Source: Inonotus obliquus
Taxonomy: Eukaryota; Basidiomycota; Agaricomycetes; Hymenochaetales; Hymenochaetaceae
Assembly (NCBI GenBank): GCA_032164295.1
Contig: JAJHTX010000003.1
Span: 2,046,001 to 2,110,000, forward strand
Length of the DNA: 64,000 bases
Direction of reading: 5' to 3'
The position numbers and the translations under genes are program-made. Shown here piece after piece: positions 34,317 through 46,978 of this stretch (positions are counted from its first letter, which is position 1; each line of letters starts with the position of its first letter). The notes beneath the pieces are model-generated. The model ran no database searches and was not told where the DNA came from. It saw only the letters and a program-made list of their open reading frames with translations.

Positions 34317-37300
34317 TCATTCCGCCTTCGGACCATCCGGTTGAACTGGGACAGGTGAATTGGAATCGGAAGCGCCATTTTCTACCTTTGGACTCGGAGG
34401 ATCAAGGTTCCGCAGTCTCATTTCTACCAGGAACTCGGTATCACGAATCTGCTGCGCCCAAGATGCGAAAACCGTCTGCATCGTAGCATACAGGCGCGAG
34501 AGTCCAGCGATAACGAAGATGCTCGGATAAACATACAAAACTGTAGTTGGTGGACAAGATAGCTGGCGTAAGTACCGCTCTGCCAGAGAGACAACAGAAT
34601 TCTTAGGTAAGACGAAGAGAGGTGACTGACACAGTGTGTTCGAGCTGATTTTGGTGGGTAAAACGTGTTGCAATCCGAACACGAGAAGGATGGGTAGCAA
34701 TAGCATGCCTAGGAGACCAGCGGTGACGGGCGCGATAATGTCGAGAGTTACTGCAACGGCATCAAGGCGTCTCCATCCGTGCTCCTTCATCTGTGTCCAT
34801 CAAACATGAGAATTGGTATTTCTTATTTTTAAAAATGCTCACCTCTTTAATAGCGGTATCCAAACGCGTTTCAGGTCGAAGCCGCATGGTATATAGGGTC
34901 ATCTTGGTGTATATCAGACCAATAGCCCAGGAATCGACTATGCGAATCCTCAACGTTAATGTAGGGTTAAAGATGAGTCGCAAGGGATGTACAAGATAGA
35001 CTTCAATGACGAGGGCCAATAGCGTTGGTATGACGATACCAAACCAGAATGAGACCCAAAGTGCATTTCCTATCCATAATACGGCACGCTTGAAAACGTA
35101 GACGGCATATCCCCCGCGAGTACTGCCACTTGATCTCTGTCTTCGTTTATCCAATCGATCCAACAACATTCCGCCGTGATAACAACCCCAGAGCAGGTAG
35201 AAGCCGAGGATAATCGAGTAGCCGTCATGGACCTCTCGGCCGAGCATGATGCTGAAAACGGCTCGGCCCAGCAACGTTGGAATGACTAAAGAGGTGACGA
35301 GGACCACTGATCCAACTATCCACAAAGATATGATAAAAGCAGTTATCCGCTCCCTAAATCGTGGAGGCACGTATACGACCGTGTAATCGTCAGCGGCGCG
35401 GCGCTTCGCTTTGTCGGCTTCTGAGTTTTGGAACTCAATAAGTCGCCTCCCAGCTTCATCGAGCGGGTTCCCGTCCTTGTCAACAGCCACTGTAGCTCTG
35501 ATTTCCCGTGTAAATGATATGTTATCTTGCGCCGGGACTCTAAGAAATGATCCATCCAAAGGTGAATTTTCATCTTCTGCCAGCAAACCCCTGGCGTCTT
35601 CGGAGCCAGTTACGGACGGTAGCCACATTTGTAGACCTTTTGAGGGTCGCATTTCTTCAGCATGCATGCCACCGAACATATACGATGTGATCCGCAATTG
35701 CCTTGCCGCCCACTTCCAATACTTGACAGCCAGGACAAATACAACCTTTTGTGGACGGAAGTATTTGAGCGTGGCAGGCATCGCGATATGAAGAAACAGC
35801 AAATCAATCGGTATGTTCGATAGTGGTTCACTATTAATTCATAATCAATCATGGTGAAGAGAAGGAGGGCGAAGAACTCACCGTAACTTCCACCGCAACG
35901 GAAGGAGAAATCTTCCCCAGAAACGTAAACAAGTAACCAGTCCGCCTATTCCAAGTGCTACGACAAAAGAATACATTATAGCACTGATGGTGAGTTTCCT
36001 TACTTGGAGCAATGTTGGTCGATCCAGGATGTCGCGGATCGGATGAAAACTCTGATCTTGCGGATCTTTTATGAACCACAAACCTCCCGGCCGCATGATT
36101 TTCCTGCATCCTCCTATAACAACGTTTCTAAGGATACTCTTCGCTTGTATGAAGGGACCCACTTACCCAGTAGCATGGCAAATTGATACCTAGGAAGACA
36201 GTTAGCCATTGATGATAAAGCGGAGAACGACTATCGTACATGAACATCGTTCCCATTATCCAGTGATAGAAAATAACCGTCATCGGAGCGTACGCGAAAA
36301 ATGACAAGCGCGATTGAACGCTTGCGTCTGGGAACAGCTGGAGCGTACAGAAGTCGAGCATGATGCCACAGCCTAAAGGGAACACGGCCAATTCAATCAC
36401 AATGAATGTCGCAACCTTCACAGGAAGTCAGTGAGATGTTCTATACCTATGATTAAATTATTTACCTTCAAAACAATGAGCTGTTGTCTGATAGCGTTCC
36501 TTATAGCTCTGCCAGCGCTCTGAACGTTACCCACGTTCAACACGTTCAGATAAATCGCGAGAAGAAACGCCGCAATTAAATAACCCAGTGCAATCGCGAA
36601 AATTCTATTCACGGTTGCATCCCCGTTCGCCAGCTCCACCCATCCTGCCTTTATCCAATCAGCGTTTAATCGAACTGCCCTTCCGAGGTGCGCAAACTGC
36701 GGCTCGAATAGTTGCCCTATTGGAGAATTTGCGGCATGATTAATACCGCGTACAAGTATGGAGAATCGGCCATCAGGATTTCCCGCAATAAAAGTTCGCA
36801 AGGAGCTCATATTCAACGAAACCTATGTGGAAAGGTTGATTTCAGAAATAAAGTTACCAAGAGGTACCTTCCATACCTTTGGGAGTTCCGCAATACCTAT
36901 CGTGGGCTGGACAGGAGGCTCTGAGTCCGTTTCCTCCTCAAACAAGTCAAAGCGAGATGCTGACAATCTCCTCGTGACGGGATACATACCGCGCAAAAAC
37001 GCGAGCGCGAGAAAATCAACCAGCGGGTCCGTGGCATATCGAATGACTCTAATTGGCCAGTGTAACAGCTGTAAGATGCGAATTGGTTCCAACTAACTGA
37101 AGTTCAGAGATAAAAACGAAACAAGATGAAATGGAAACATACCAAAAGCAGCGAAGTCGTCTTTCCAACTGTGAATGGAAGCCACACGGCAAGCCCTATA
37201 GTCGTGTCCAGGACGAATATCATCAAAGCCGCCTGAAAATCATGTCAACAATACAATGCTTTTATAAAATACTGGACGACCAACATTCTGGAAAACACTT

Positions 37301-39325
37301 GTCAACGGTCCTCGCATTCCGACAGCTTCTGGGTGTGCAATTCATTTTCTATATAAGCAGGAGAGAGCAATACCACAAACCTTCAAGAGCTCCATCAACG
37401 TCGTCATCATTGATGGCGTCCTGATCTTCGCCCGCGTCTACAGGTTCCGGCTCTTCAGGAACAACGTCAGGATTCGGTTCATCTTGAAGCATCTCTTCAT
37501 CATCCAGAAGTTCCTCCACTGGTATTGGGCCTTGTCTTTGATCAATGGCATCATTTTGTTCCGGAAAGTATTCGTCCAGCTCCTCACGGAAAAAAATAGA
37601 GTCTGCCACAGTAGCTATTGATGACGAGGCTGACTCTCTTTCCGAGTCACGAGAATCGTCGTCACCGTCAGCTCCCGCCTTAGACTCTGCAGAGGAAAGG
37701 CCGCCAATATCCAGTTGCTCCGGAGCTTGATAACTCGCAAGGCTCGGTGAAGGAAGAGGATCATTCGACGGTCTGCTGACATCTATCGGAGGTGCATTGA
37801 CCGATGAAGGACCCGCAGAACCTTCGACGAATTCTGGAGCGTCAGCCACAGAAAGATCAACGCCATGGAGGGGTGGAGGACGTGGTCTGAGTGGAACTGC
37901 CATCTTCCAAGTAGAGTTCTCCGGCGCAAAAGGGACAGGAAGACTTGAGGGCTGGTATTGGAATAAATCTGCACTTTCTGGTGGTGGACTGAAAGAAAAT
38001 CGTTGGAGCTCCTGACGAGAAGTCGACACTGTCTGATCAGCTCTAAACGTAAACTCATACTCCGGATGGTTTCCTCCGGCATCCTCGTCTTGTGCTTTAT
38101 TACAGGTTGCATCCCGGTAGTCCTCGTCTTCTTCGGAATCTGAGAAAATTCGCCTGTTCCTCCGCCTCCGAGGGCGTGCAACATCAGGGTCATCGTCCCC
38201 GTTATCATCTCTATCCTCGTCTGCATTATACCGTCGCTTACGACCTAGTAATTCATTAATTGGATGCGCTCTCCGTGCCGCTGGAGTTTCTCCATTAGGG
38301 ACAGGATTAGGAGGATCGATGTTTGCAGCTCCCTGGATAGCTTCCTCAACGACATGGTTCTCATTATGCTCACCCGGTAAATGCTGCACTTGGACATCGT
38401 TTACCGGCCTGGCTTCTACATTGACTTCAATGCCTTCCTGTGCTTCAGCTTCGGCATCCGGGAGCTCTTCTTCCTCGAAAACTCCGGGTCTAGCATTTTG
38501 GATGATCCACTCCCGTAACAAGAATATGCCCAAGAAAACAAGGACTATGAGTGATGCGATGATCTGACCCGTGAAGATGTCCGCCGAAAGCGCTCTCCAA
38601 ATCGGATAGCTGGTCACCAGGCCAATGAATGATCTATCAGAAGAGTTCGTCCGGTCATAGTCGTCGAGCAAAGTGAGGTTTGTGAAATAGGAGTGGAAAA
38701 CGGGCGTGGTGTTTGGACGCGGGTGATCGTATATGTACCAAGCACTGTAACTAGTTAGCAAGGTACTGGCAGGGAGGAACAGTGTCACATACATATTCTC
38801 CCCCATGATAAAGTAGAACCTCCAAGTCCAGACTGTTACGTACGGCAAGAATGCTAACCATATGGTCGCTACCATTACTCCCCTTATTCCTAATACCAGA
38901 GCCCAGAAGGCTTTCTGTGCGAATTTGCGGAGGAATAATATGAAGGGAATTTGTCTTGGCATGTTCTCGGAATATACTAAATAGACTCATCAACAAAACT
39001 CACTCGCTGATTCCCAAGTTGTGCACGCACCTTTCGTGAAAGTGTATTGATACTTGCACACGTCGCATGATTTCTTCTTGCTATGCGCTAGCCAAGTGGT
39101 CAAGCTTCAAAAAAAGGTGAGAACAACCCGGAACATGAGACAAGAGCCGCACCCACCAGTCTTGGTGTATATACCGAATGGTACCAGAACATTTGCAAGG
39201 ATGGAACAGCGGTGCATCCGGCTCAGCAGGAGCGCTACAAATGCGACATGTATCTTACCATTGTAGAGTTAGTGGCGATCTCATCACGTCCTTGTAATGA
39301 ACTCACCTGGCTCTTCATGTATCAT
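34317..39325 (-). CDS. DOA10: Doa10/MARCH6-type ER membrane RING-CH ubiquitin ligase
   Basis: A large polytopic E3 of the ER and nuclear envelope for ERAD. The first exon at 39325 (MIHEEP) joins over an intron to DTCRICSAPAEPDAPLFHPC. This gives the RING-CH: CRIC, HPCKCSG, IRYIHQDW, LTTWLAHSKKKSCDVCKY. The next exon gives FTKVYSENMPRQIPF, the family's hallmark after the RING, then transmembrane pairs (FWALVLGIRGVMVATIWLAF). A long acidic cytosolic loop (37.4-38.6 kb; for example EEDEDYRD) separates these from many C-terminal membrane helices (SLWIVGSVVLVTSLVIPTLL, YSIILGFYLLWGCYHGG). The protein ends QPDGPKAE at 34317. Exon order and frames are consistent. It acts with UBC6/UBC7-type E2s in the known family. 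Confidence 0.93.
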
Positions 39326-39615
39326 GATGAGCGGGGCGTGATCTACAATCGTGACAACACCCTCAGACTTCAACGTCTATCTCTGAATCAAGAATGAGCA
39401 AGAGTGATAAAGCTCAGCTAAACAGCAAAAGTTACAGAACAAGATGAAGTCCGGAGTAAACGAAGAGGTTGGGGAGTGGTCCCGGCTTTCTTTGACTTGA
39501 AGCCACGTGATATGGAACGTTGACGCGACGGTGGCACCGCCACCTCAGTGTTCATAGAGTCACTTACCTTGCATCGGCCTCGTCCGCATCCTTGTTTGTT
39601 ATCTAAAGAGTTTAC

Positions 39616-41483
39616 ATGGTATCACCACACATGGTGCTTAGACGGAGGAAAACTCCCCGCGCCCCAGTGTCGTCACGTTCCAGATCTGTTCAAAACCCGA
39701 CAGTTGACTCTTCAGTCGGCCTTTCGCTACGATCGAGGTTGCGGTCTTCCAGTCGACAAAACGGGTCGAAAAATAATGAAAATGCACCGCGCAGAAAGAA
39801 GAGGAAGCTTGACGATGGATCAGAATTACCGGCGCCAAGCACATCAAAGCAACCCGCGTCTGCGAGGGAGCAAACGCGGAAAATTCCTAGGCGTTCTCCT
39901 TTGTCTCCGAACACGAGAGGCAGGAAAACAAGATCCAGGACTATCACAGCGGAAAGGCGTGAATCCCTCCGTCCAAGGAAAGGGCCCACTCCTCGACCGA
40001 ACGCTCTTCCACGCGGGGAACCCGACTCCGGTTGTTCAAGTGATCATCGCTCGAATCATAGCCGTTCGGCCCATGTAGTAGCCACTGAGACCATGGAAAA
40101 TAAAATCACTGGCCTGATGAAGGTGTTTAACTCTTCATTGTTTCTTCGTGACCTGCTACGATATTGATAAGGCTCTCACCGACTCAGGAAACTGGCCGAC
40201 TACAAAAGATCGCCGCCAAGGCAGAGAAGGTGACTCATTCTACATAGTAACAATCCAAACCCGTCATCTCAATCGACCTTAGATAACTGAAGTTCTGGCA
40301 AAGCGGCTTGTCTCTTTCGAGAAGGTATGAGCGTGCAGCTTGCCTAAGAGTAGAATATCCTACTAAATAATGGCTGTAGATTAATCGACAACAAGGGGCT
40401 CAAATTGATAAACTGAAATCTGCCAACAAGAAATTCGGGAATGTGTGTATGCCTTTCTGTGCTCGTGCTGACACTACGCTAAATTATACGGAAAGAAACT
40501 GAGCATGATACGAGAAAACCTTCAGTGCCAAATTTGTTTGGAATTGTTGGCATTGCCACATGCGTAAATACTTCCTTAAAAGCGTTGATGTTTGGCGCTA
40601 ACATCATCTTTTTGCTAGGCTCGTGCCTTGTGGCCACGTGTTTTGCCAGAAATGTTTGCAGGATTGGTTCCGAAGTGCACCTGGTCGGGATGACGGTGTG
40701 GACAACGTCGAGGACCTTCCAGCGGTCTTGAAAAATAAGACATGCCCCTGCTGCCGTTCAAGCGTGCGAAATAGGCCAATACCTTTGTTTGTTCTCAAGA
40801 ACGCCCTCTCCGCCTTTGCGTCAAACATTCAGACCATCAGTGAGAGTGCACGGGACCCCTGGAAAGATATTTTTGTACCGGATTTGGATTTTTCAGAGTC
40901 TGGAGGACGCGAGCTGTCCGAAACGGACTCCGATACCGATGATTCCGACTCAGGCTCTGATGGGCATTATGTTGGCCTGCGGATATACAGAGGTAGCGAG
41001 AGTGAGGACACGCACGATGAGATGGAAAGTGACGAAATTTCAAGCGATGATAGTAGCTACGAAACCGACATGGAAACACCCTCATGGGCGCCAGCGCGAC
41101 TTCGGCACGAGATGACGCGTGAGATGTTCCCAGATATTTCCTCGCAGCACTTCCGTCTTCTTCGGCGTGGAGTGTTACCTCAAATGGTCGAACACTACAA
41201 CATACGGTATGATGAAGACGAAGGAATCGTGGCGTGGACCCCCCACGGTGCCGAGGTCTACCTTGGTTGGAACATCCGTCTCCCGGTTGACGACTTCATT
41301 GATGGTCGCCTTTTCATGTCATGGGTCGAAAGAAACATACTTGATGAACCAGAGAATTGGCTGCATGATGTAAGCGAAGACCATCCAGTGTACAGGCGGC
41401 TTGTCCCCCGATGGCGGAGATACGAGCTGTTGACCCCGAGGAGTGACTCGGAGGGTGGAATTGAGGCTAGTGAGAGCGACTGA
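39616..41483 (+). CDS. RING-finger E3 ligase with basic N terminus and coiled coil
   Basis: Start ATG 39616 or 39631 (MVLRRRKTPRAPV). The first exon is Arg/Ser/Lys-rich and nuclear-looking (RRKKRKLDD). Three small exons form a coiled coil (ETGRLQKIAAKAEK, ITEVLAKRLVSFEK, INRQQGAQIDKL). The RING domain follows: LQCQICLELLALPHA split by an intron from LVPCGHVFCQKCLQDWF, then KTCPCCRSSVRNRPIPLF. All eight metal ligands are present. The C-terminal region is acidic (SETDSDTDDSDSGSD) followed by a folded-looking W/R-rich segment that ends GGIEASESD. It is a probable nuclear ubiquitin ligase; substrates are unknown. It lies upstream of THOC7 in tandem. Confidence 0.85.
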
Positions 41484-41757
41484 TCTATCTATCAAGAGAA
41501 TTGTGTGTATGTAGATTTGGAATTGCTAATGAGAACTTCGGAAACGGATATCATGATTATCTTGAAGCTGAGCGTTGTTGATCAGTTGATATTTCTATGA
41601 AGGCTCCGAACAGAGGGGAGGTCTGAACATGATAATTTCGTTTCGTTTCGTTTATGCTTACGTAAGGTACCAAGTGCTTACGTAGAGATATTTCTTGTCC
41701 TCTCACTTTACATTCGCACATACTCAAGCTAACACTTTACTGTAAGCGACAACTACT

Positions 41758-43090
41758 ATGACGGCAAGACCTCAGTTTTCTCATGTCACCCAGCTCAATC
41801 CTGATGAGGAAGGTCGGACCGCTTGTTCGTCTTTCGTAGGTTAAATTGTACTGACCCACCGTTTCTTGCAGACGCACTCATCCATGCTCGAATTACGAAC
41901 GATGAACGACCCCTGCGCCGTCTTACGAGGAAGTTCCACGTCTATTCCTCCGTTGCTTACCCTCAAATTGTCGAAAATCCTATCCCTGCTATGGCTTCGC
42001 TGGAGGAAGCGCGCGAAGCTTTCCTTATTGAGCTGGCGAGCTTTCAGCTATTGTTGCGGAAGAGTCGAATGGTCTGTGATGCTGAGCGTAGACAAGTCAG
42101 CGTATACAAGCTAGAAAGTCAACGAATAGGTATGTGGGTGAACGTTCTTCTGGACGTGCCTTCTCTGAGAACTTGTTATAGCGAACGAACGCGTGGCTTT
42201 GACTAATGAGATCGAGGAGCTTAAACTTGCATTGGAACAAGCACAACTTGAGAGGCGACGGAAGATAGAATACGATCAGATTGCGGAGAAAATAAACGCA
42301 CTGCCCACAAGGGAAGAGCTTGAGTTGTACGTCACCTTGTTGCCTGCTAATACGTCGACGTTTGACCGGCTTTTTCAGGTCGATATCGGCGCTAGAGAAT
42401 GATATTCAAGTCATCAGAGACGAGCATGAGACTCTAAATCGTTCAATACTTGCGCGAAAGGCAGCCTTAGATGTGATCGTAAATGATATTGGCAGCCTGG
42501 TAGCCCTGGGTAAAGACGCTCCGAAAGACGCAGCCACCTCTCGTGCGCCATCTGAGCCACCGGAGGGAGAAGCAGAACCCATGGCGTCGGGGTCTGGGAT
42601 GGACATCGACATCTCAGAAGGAGCAAGTGCTACGGAAGTCGGTGAAGACAAACATGGGGAGGAGGGTCAAAAGCGAGGTTCGATACTTAACCCCTCTGCG
42701 AAGTCGTTTTCGCCTGGTTCTTCCACTCCGTTATTGCCGTTTGCCACCCACAACTCTCGTCTGCAAAAAACAGTATCCGGCTTAAGTCTCTCTGGACTGA
42801 CGCCTTCCGACTCACGCGAGGTGACTCCTGCATTCACCCCTGTACCTGGTCCAGATAGCAGTCCGTTGTCTCCAGTTGATGCACCCTCACCCACGGTCGA
42901 GGAAGATAAGCGCGAAGAAGGGGAGGAGGAAGAGGAGGAAGGGGAGGAGGGAGAGGAAGCAGAGGATATTGAAATGGGTGAAGTGTCGGAGGGGAAAGGT
43001 GGGCCTAGGGGGAAGAAGAACATAGATGACCGAGAAGAAGGCGAGGCTAGTGACGAATCCAGTGTGCTGTCTGATCCTCCAGATGAGTAG
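41758..43090 (+). CDS. THOC7: THO complex subunit 7
   Basis: Part of the THO/TREX complex that couples transcription to mRNA export. Start ATG 41758 (MTARPQFSHVTQLN). It continues across an intron to DALIHARITNDERPLRRLTRKF, the family signature, then a long coiled coil: EAREAFLIELASFQLLLRK, ANERVALTNEIEELKLALE, RRRKIEYDQIAEKINALPTR and ALENDIQVIRDEHETLNR. These come from four to five exons with short introns. A long C-terminal tail, absent from short animal THOC7, is Ser/Pro-rich and then strongly acidic (EEGEEEEEEGEEGEEAED) and ends VLSDPPDE. Confidence 0.92.
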
Positions 43091-43636
43091 GCGCAGACTT
43101 AGTTGTCTCCAGTGCTACGTGCGTATCCGACTTGTGATTGTGTTTATATTAAGATGTGCCCAAAGCAATCAGGCTCATTACTGTGAATTGCGACCCGTAC
43201 AAGCGCAATGGCAGAAATACTCTGCGTTCGTTCTCGTCGTGAATGGTTCTTGTTAATCTTATATGATGATACCGTGGCAAAAATGATATCCTTTGTTTCG
43301 TTCGTGAATACCATAATTATTAGAATTGTAAGTGCTCTGACAAGCATCACGTGCAATCGGCCGTGACAATTTTTGACGCGTGACTGATGGTGGTTTGTGA
43401 AATGCGTCACGCGCGTCAGAAGTTGCCAACGTAATTTGCGACCACACTAGAACTCGAAACTCATAGACAACACACTGCACCCGCGCTATCTCTATCTTAA
43501 CTGTTCTATCTCTGGATTTAAGGAGGTGTATTAGCCTCCCTTTCTCCTTATCGGCCTCTTTTCTACGCCTCGGTGACTGACAATCGTGGCCTGCCAGCTT
43601 ACTACCCCTCACTGAATTCTGACTTGTTGACCCGTT
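43091..43636. other. Intergenic region
   Basis: 3' flank of THOC7 and promoter of the RTC4-domain gene; both genes point the same way. Open frames here are short and overlap on opposite strands, without motifs. Confidence 0.5.
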
Positions 43637-46600
43637 ATGGAGGCAATCTGTACTGGTTTGAGTCAATCGGGAAGCTCTCTGGAGGATGTGGCACATGATG
43701 GAAGTACGCTTTTTGGTTCCCAGGGATATCAACGATCGAGTGTGCTATTGGGTTCGCAGGAGTACCTGGAAGGCCTCAGGAGAACACAGGAAGTCGTTGC
43801 GCGCGCATCTTTCAGGCGGTCAAAGGACGGGAACGGTGTGGATAAAAATAGGACTGGATCAGTAATGGGCGCCAAATTCGAATATCTTGGACAAACATCG
43901 TACACCATGGGAGAGTCATCAAGGACAAATTCTCGGAGGACGGGTTTGGTTTCATCCGGAGCAAGTGCGGTCGGGGAGGAACTCAGAAGAGGGAAGATAA
44001 GGAATAAAAACCTCTCGGATGCATCAATGAGGGAAGATGAAACGCGGAAGAGAAAGGTCAATGCGGAGAAATCTAAGACCACCGTTCGCCCGGTTTATGG
44101 GCGAAACACGAGAGTTACAAACGGCGCAGGCGATAATTCCTCTGACGAGCTGAATCTTACGTCGTCCAGTCAACCAGTCGATAGTCCTAGTAAATGTTCC
44201 TTTCACCGTTCTGACGAGGGAAAAATGGCCTCTGGCTCTGACTCGGATGAACACGAGATTACACGCAGCTCGGTTCTGCGTTCGAAGTCTGGGCAGGCAA
44301 CATCTCTTCGAGAGCCAAAATCTCGTTCTCCGAGATGGAGAAGTCGAAGTGATGAAAACAGCTTTTCCGAAGAGACACCAGAGAAGAAGCGGCTGAAGAT
44401 AAAGCCACGGGCCACATACGGCAAGAAACTGGACGGGAGACGCGACCGCTCTCCTGTAGCAAGCTCCTCCGAAAAGAGCAAGATAGTCCTGAGGTCCTCG
44501 AGAAGTGCTAATCTCCATGAAACGGAACTCGGGGCGATCACGCCGCGACCAGCAAGAGGTCATGCTAAAGGTACGCTACCTCTTAGCTTTTGGACGTCTG
44601 ATGCACTGATTCGGTTAATAATCTATTGGCGTAGGGATACGGAAACTTGCGCCATTCCCCATGTCTAAGGGAAAAGCTACTAATGAAGCAGCTAAAAGTG
44701 TGTCTCTATCCCTTTCGCTCGTTGAAAGCAGTAGTTATTTCATGACCAGGGAGGCAGACGAGCCGGCCGGCGCCGTTTCCTTTGTCGCGTGGAGCAGACG
44801 TGAACCATTCTAGTGATGACTCTGGCAGTGACGATGAGAGTGGGGGCGATCCGTTACTTATGAATCGCAATGATGAGATCATCAACCGCGGTGGACTTGC
44901 TCCGTTTCCGATGTCGCTGAAAGACCGACCGGGCATCATGCGGACAACTGGCACTCCGAAAGGGTCTAGTTCATCATTAGATGAATCTGAGGAACTCGCT
45001 CCTGGAAGCAATAGACGAGAATCAGTTGGGTGCGGTGCCTATTCGCGAGTGACAGTTTCGTTTCACTGACATGATACCATATGTTACTCAGACTCACAGA
45101 TCTCAATGAATGCTCTTTCACGCAAGCTGACGACCGTCGTAAGTTCCGTTTCCCAGTTTGCTCTTTAACACATGCAGTTCAATGATACTTCGCGATCACC
45201 AGCGGACCCCAAGACACTCTGTCCCTATTGTGACATGCCCTTCCCACCAAATCCGTCACCGATGCTACTGGACATGCTGAAACGTATCCCGAAGTATCCA
45301 GACGCGAGACCAACAAATCCATTGGGACTTCGGGCGCCGCTTCTCTCGTATGTGAGTATGTGTCAGCGCCATCAATTCGAAATGCAGCTTCTTCCGAAGG
45401 CACAAGCTGCGGGGTGGCCAACACATATTGACTTCGTGGCTCTTCCTGGGCGCATTCGAGCGTTGCGTAAGCGTCTTGCGAGTGTTCTACTTGATAAACA
45501 AAAGAGCATATTCTGGCACGAACTGAAGCAAGATATTAACAAGCAAGGGGCGAGGAAAACGATGGGCATCACGAATCAGTTCGATTCTTTTGAAAAAAGC
45601 CAGCCGGGATAGTCAGTGTTTCCTTTTAAGGTGAATTTGTCACGACCTGATTTCCAATTTATCGTAAGTTACGGGGAACAGGGCGCCGTGATAATCTCTC
45701 AAACGTTGAACCAACTGTTTCCGCCGGAATCCATAGATGCAAATCGTACCGCACCTCTTACGCGTCTGGAGTTCATTCGGTGTGTCCTTGTGCCCGAGTG
45801 CGCCGTGGCTCTGATTCAGGAGGATCTCGGACCCGGCACAAGCATCGAAAATGCAATTCGCACCTTGCGAAAGAGCAGTAAATACGGTACAGCCATGTTT
45901 CCGGACTTGGATAACCAGGATGCCTCAAGCGTCGGAGACCACGATGCGACCGGGCATCGTGTAGGCGAAGCCTTGGCCAAAGAGCACGCCAGAGCGAGGC
46001 TTAAGGAGATTAATGAAGAGGAAGGACGGGACAGAGAAGCTACTGAGAAGGTCGAAAAGAGTACCGCGCGAAAGGGAACCGCTACCAGAACGAGAACGAA
46101 ACTGGGTCCGTCCAGGAATCCGAGTAATGGGAAGAGCGTCATCGAGCTCAGCGACACCCCTTCGGGCGAGACGGACGAATCTATCAATACTCGAACACGC
46201 AAATTGCGGGTCACGAAGGGTTCAGATACATTTGGCAGCTCCGCAGCCACAAAACCTCCAGACAGTTCCTTGAAACGGCGTCAAGCAAAAGCGACCTCGT
46301 CATCCTCGAAGCCACATCAACGGATCGGGAATTATTCCAAAGCAAGTATTTTTCGCACCTCCTCTGACTCAGAATCTCGCGAGAGCGATGCGAACGAGAT
46401 TACGCCCAAGCCACGCGCGCGTATTTACATGGACATGTTTGAATCCGACTCCGGTATTGTTAGCCCAGACGAAGATAGCCGATACGAAGAAACCACCACG
46501 AAGAACACCGCATCATCAAAGCCTCGGCCAAAATTAAACGGTGCCTTACAACCTCTACAAGCGGCCAAAAAGCGAAAGGCTAAAACGTAAGTAAGCCGGG

Positions 46601-46852
46601 ACTGTACCTGTAAATATTGCACTCGCGACTTCCCCGAACGGATCTCACACGAGTTTCTATCTTAGGGAGGCAGTGTTTTATAGTACCATGTGGGAGAATG
46701 ACGACGAAAGTAGTGACGAAAGCGATAGGCTAGCGACCACCAGTGAAACAGATCCTGTGCACAAGGGGAACAAGACGACGTCGACCAAAACAAACACGCA
46801 TTCTTGGCTCTGGAGTGATCCAAGCACGCCAAGTACGACACCGCAAAGCTAA
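43637..46852 (+). CDS. RTC4: RTC4-domain protein (restriction of telomere capping 4-like)
   Basis: Start ATG 43637 (MEAICTGLSQSGSS). About 500 residues of disordered Ser/Arg/Asp-rich sequence precede a conserved domain: KTLCPYCDMPFPPNP, then YVSMCQRHQFEMQLLPKA, DFVALPGRIRALRK, DSFEKSQPGYYGEQG, TRLEFIRCVLVPECAVALIQED. The GYYGEQG motif is restored only when an intron GTCAGT...GTAAG is removed at about 45612-45670; the domain then reads straight through. This is the RTC4 domain, known from budding yeast RTC4. The tail is again disordered (SDSESRESDANE) and ends TPSTTPQS after an intron near 46589. Cysteine pairs in CPYC and elsewhere suggest metal binding. The biochemical role is unknown. Confidence 0.87.
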
Positions 46853-46978
46853 ACTTCACTCCGGATTGGCTGGTTTTCTCCCGTCATCATCGGAATAGAT
46901 TTGAACGACTCAATTCCACTAGGACTTTATTAATCGGAGATAGGCTTAACATAGATATAGGATGTGGTAAATGTATAC

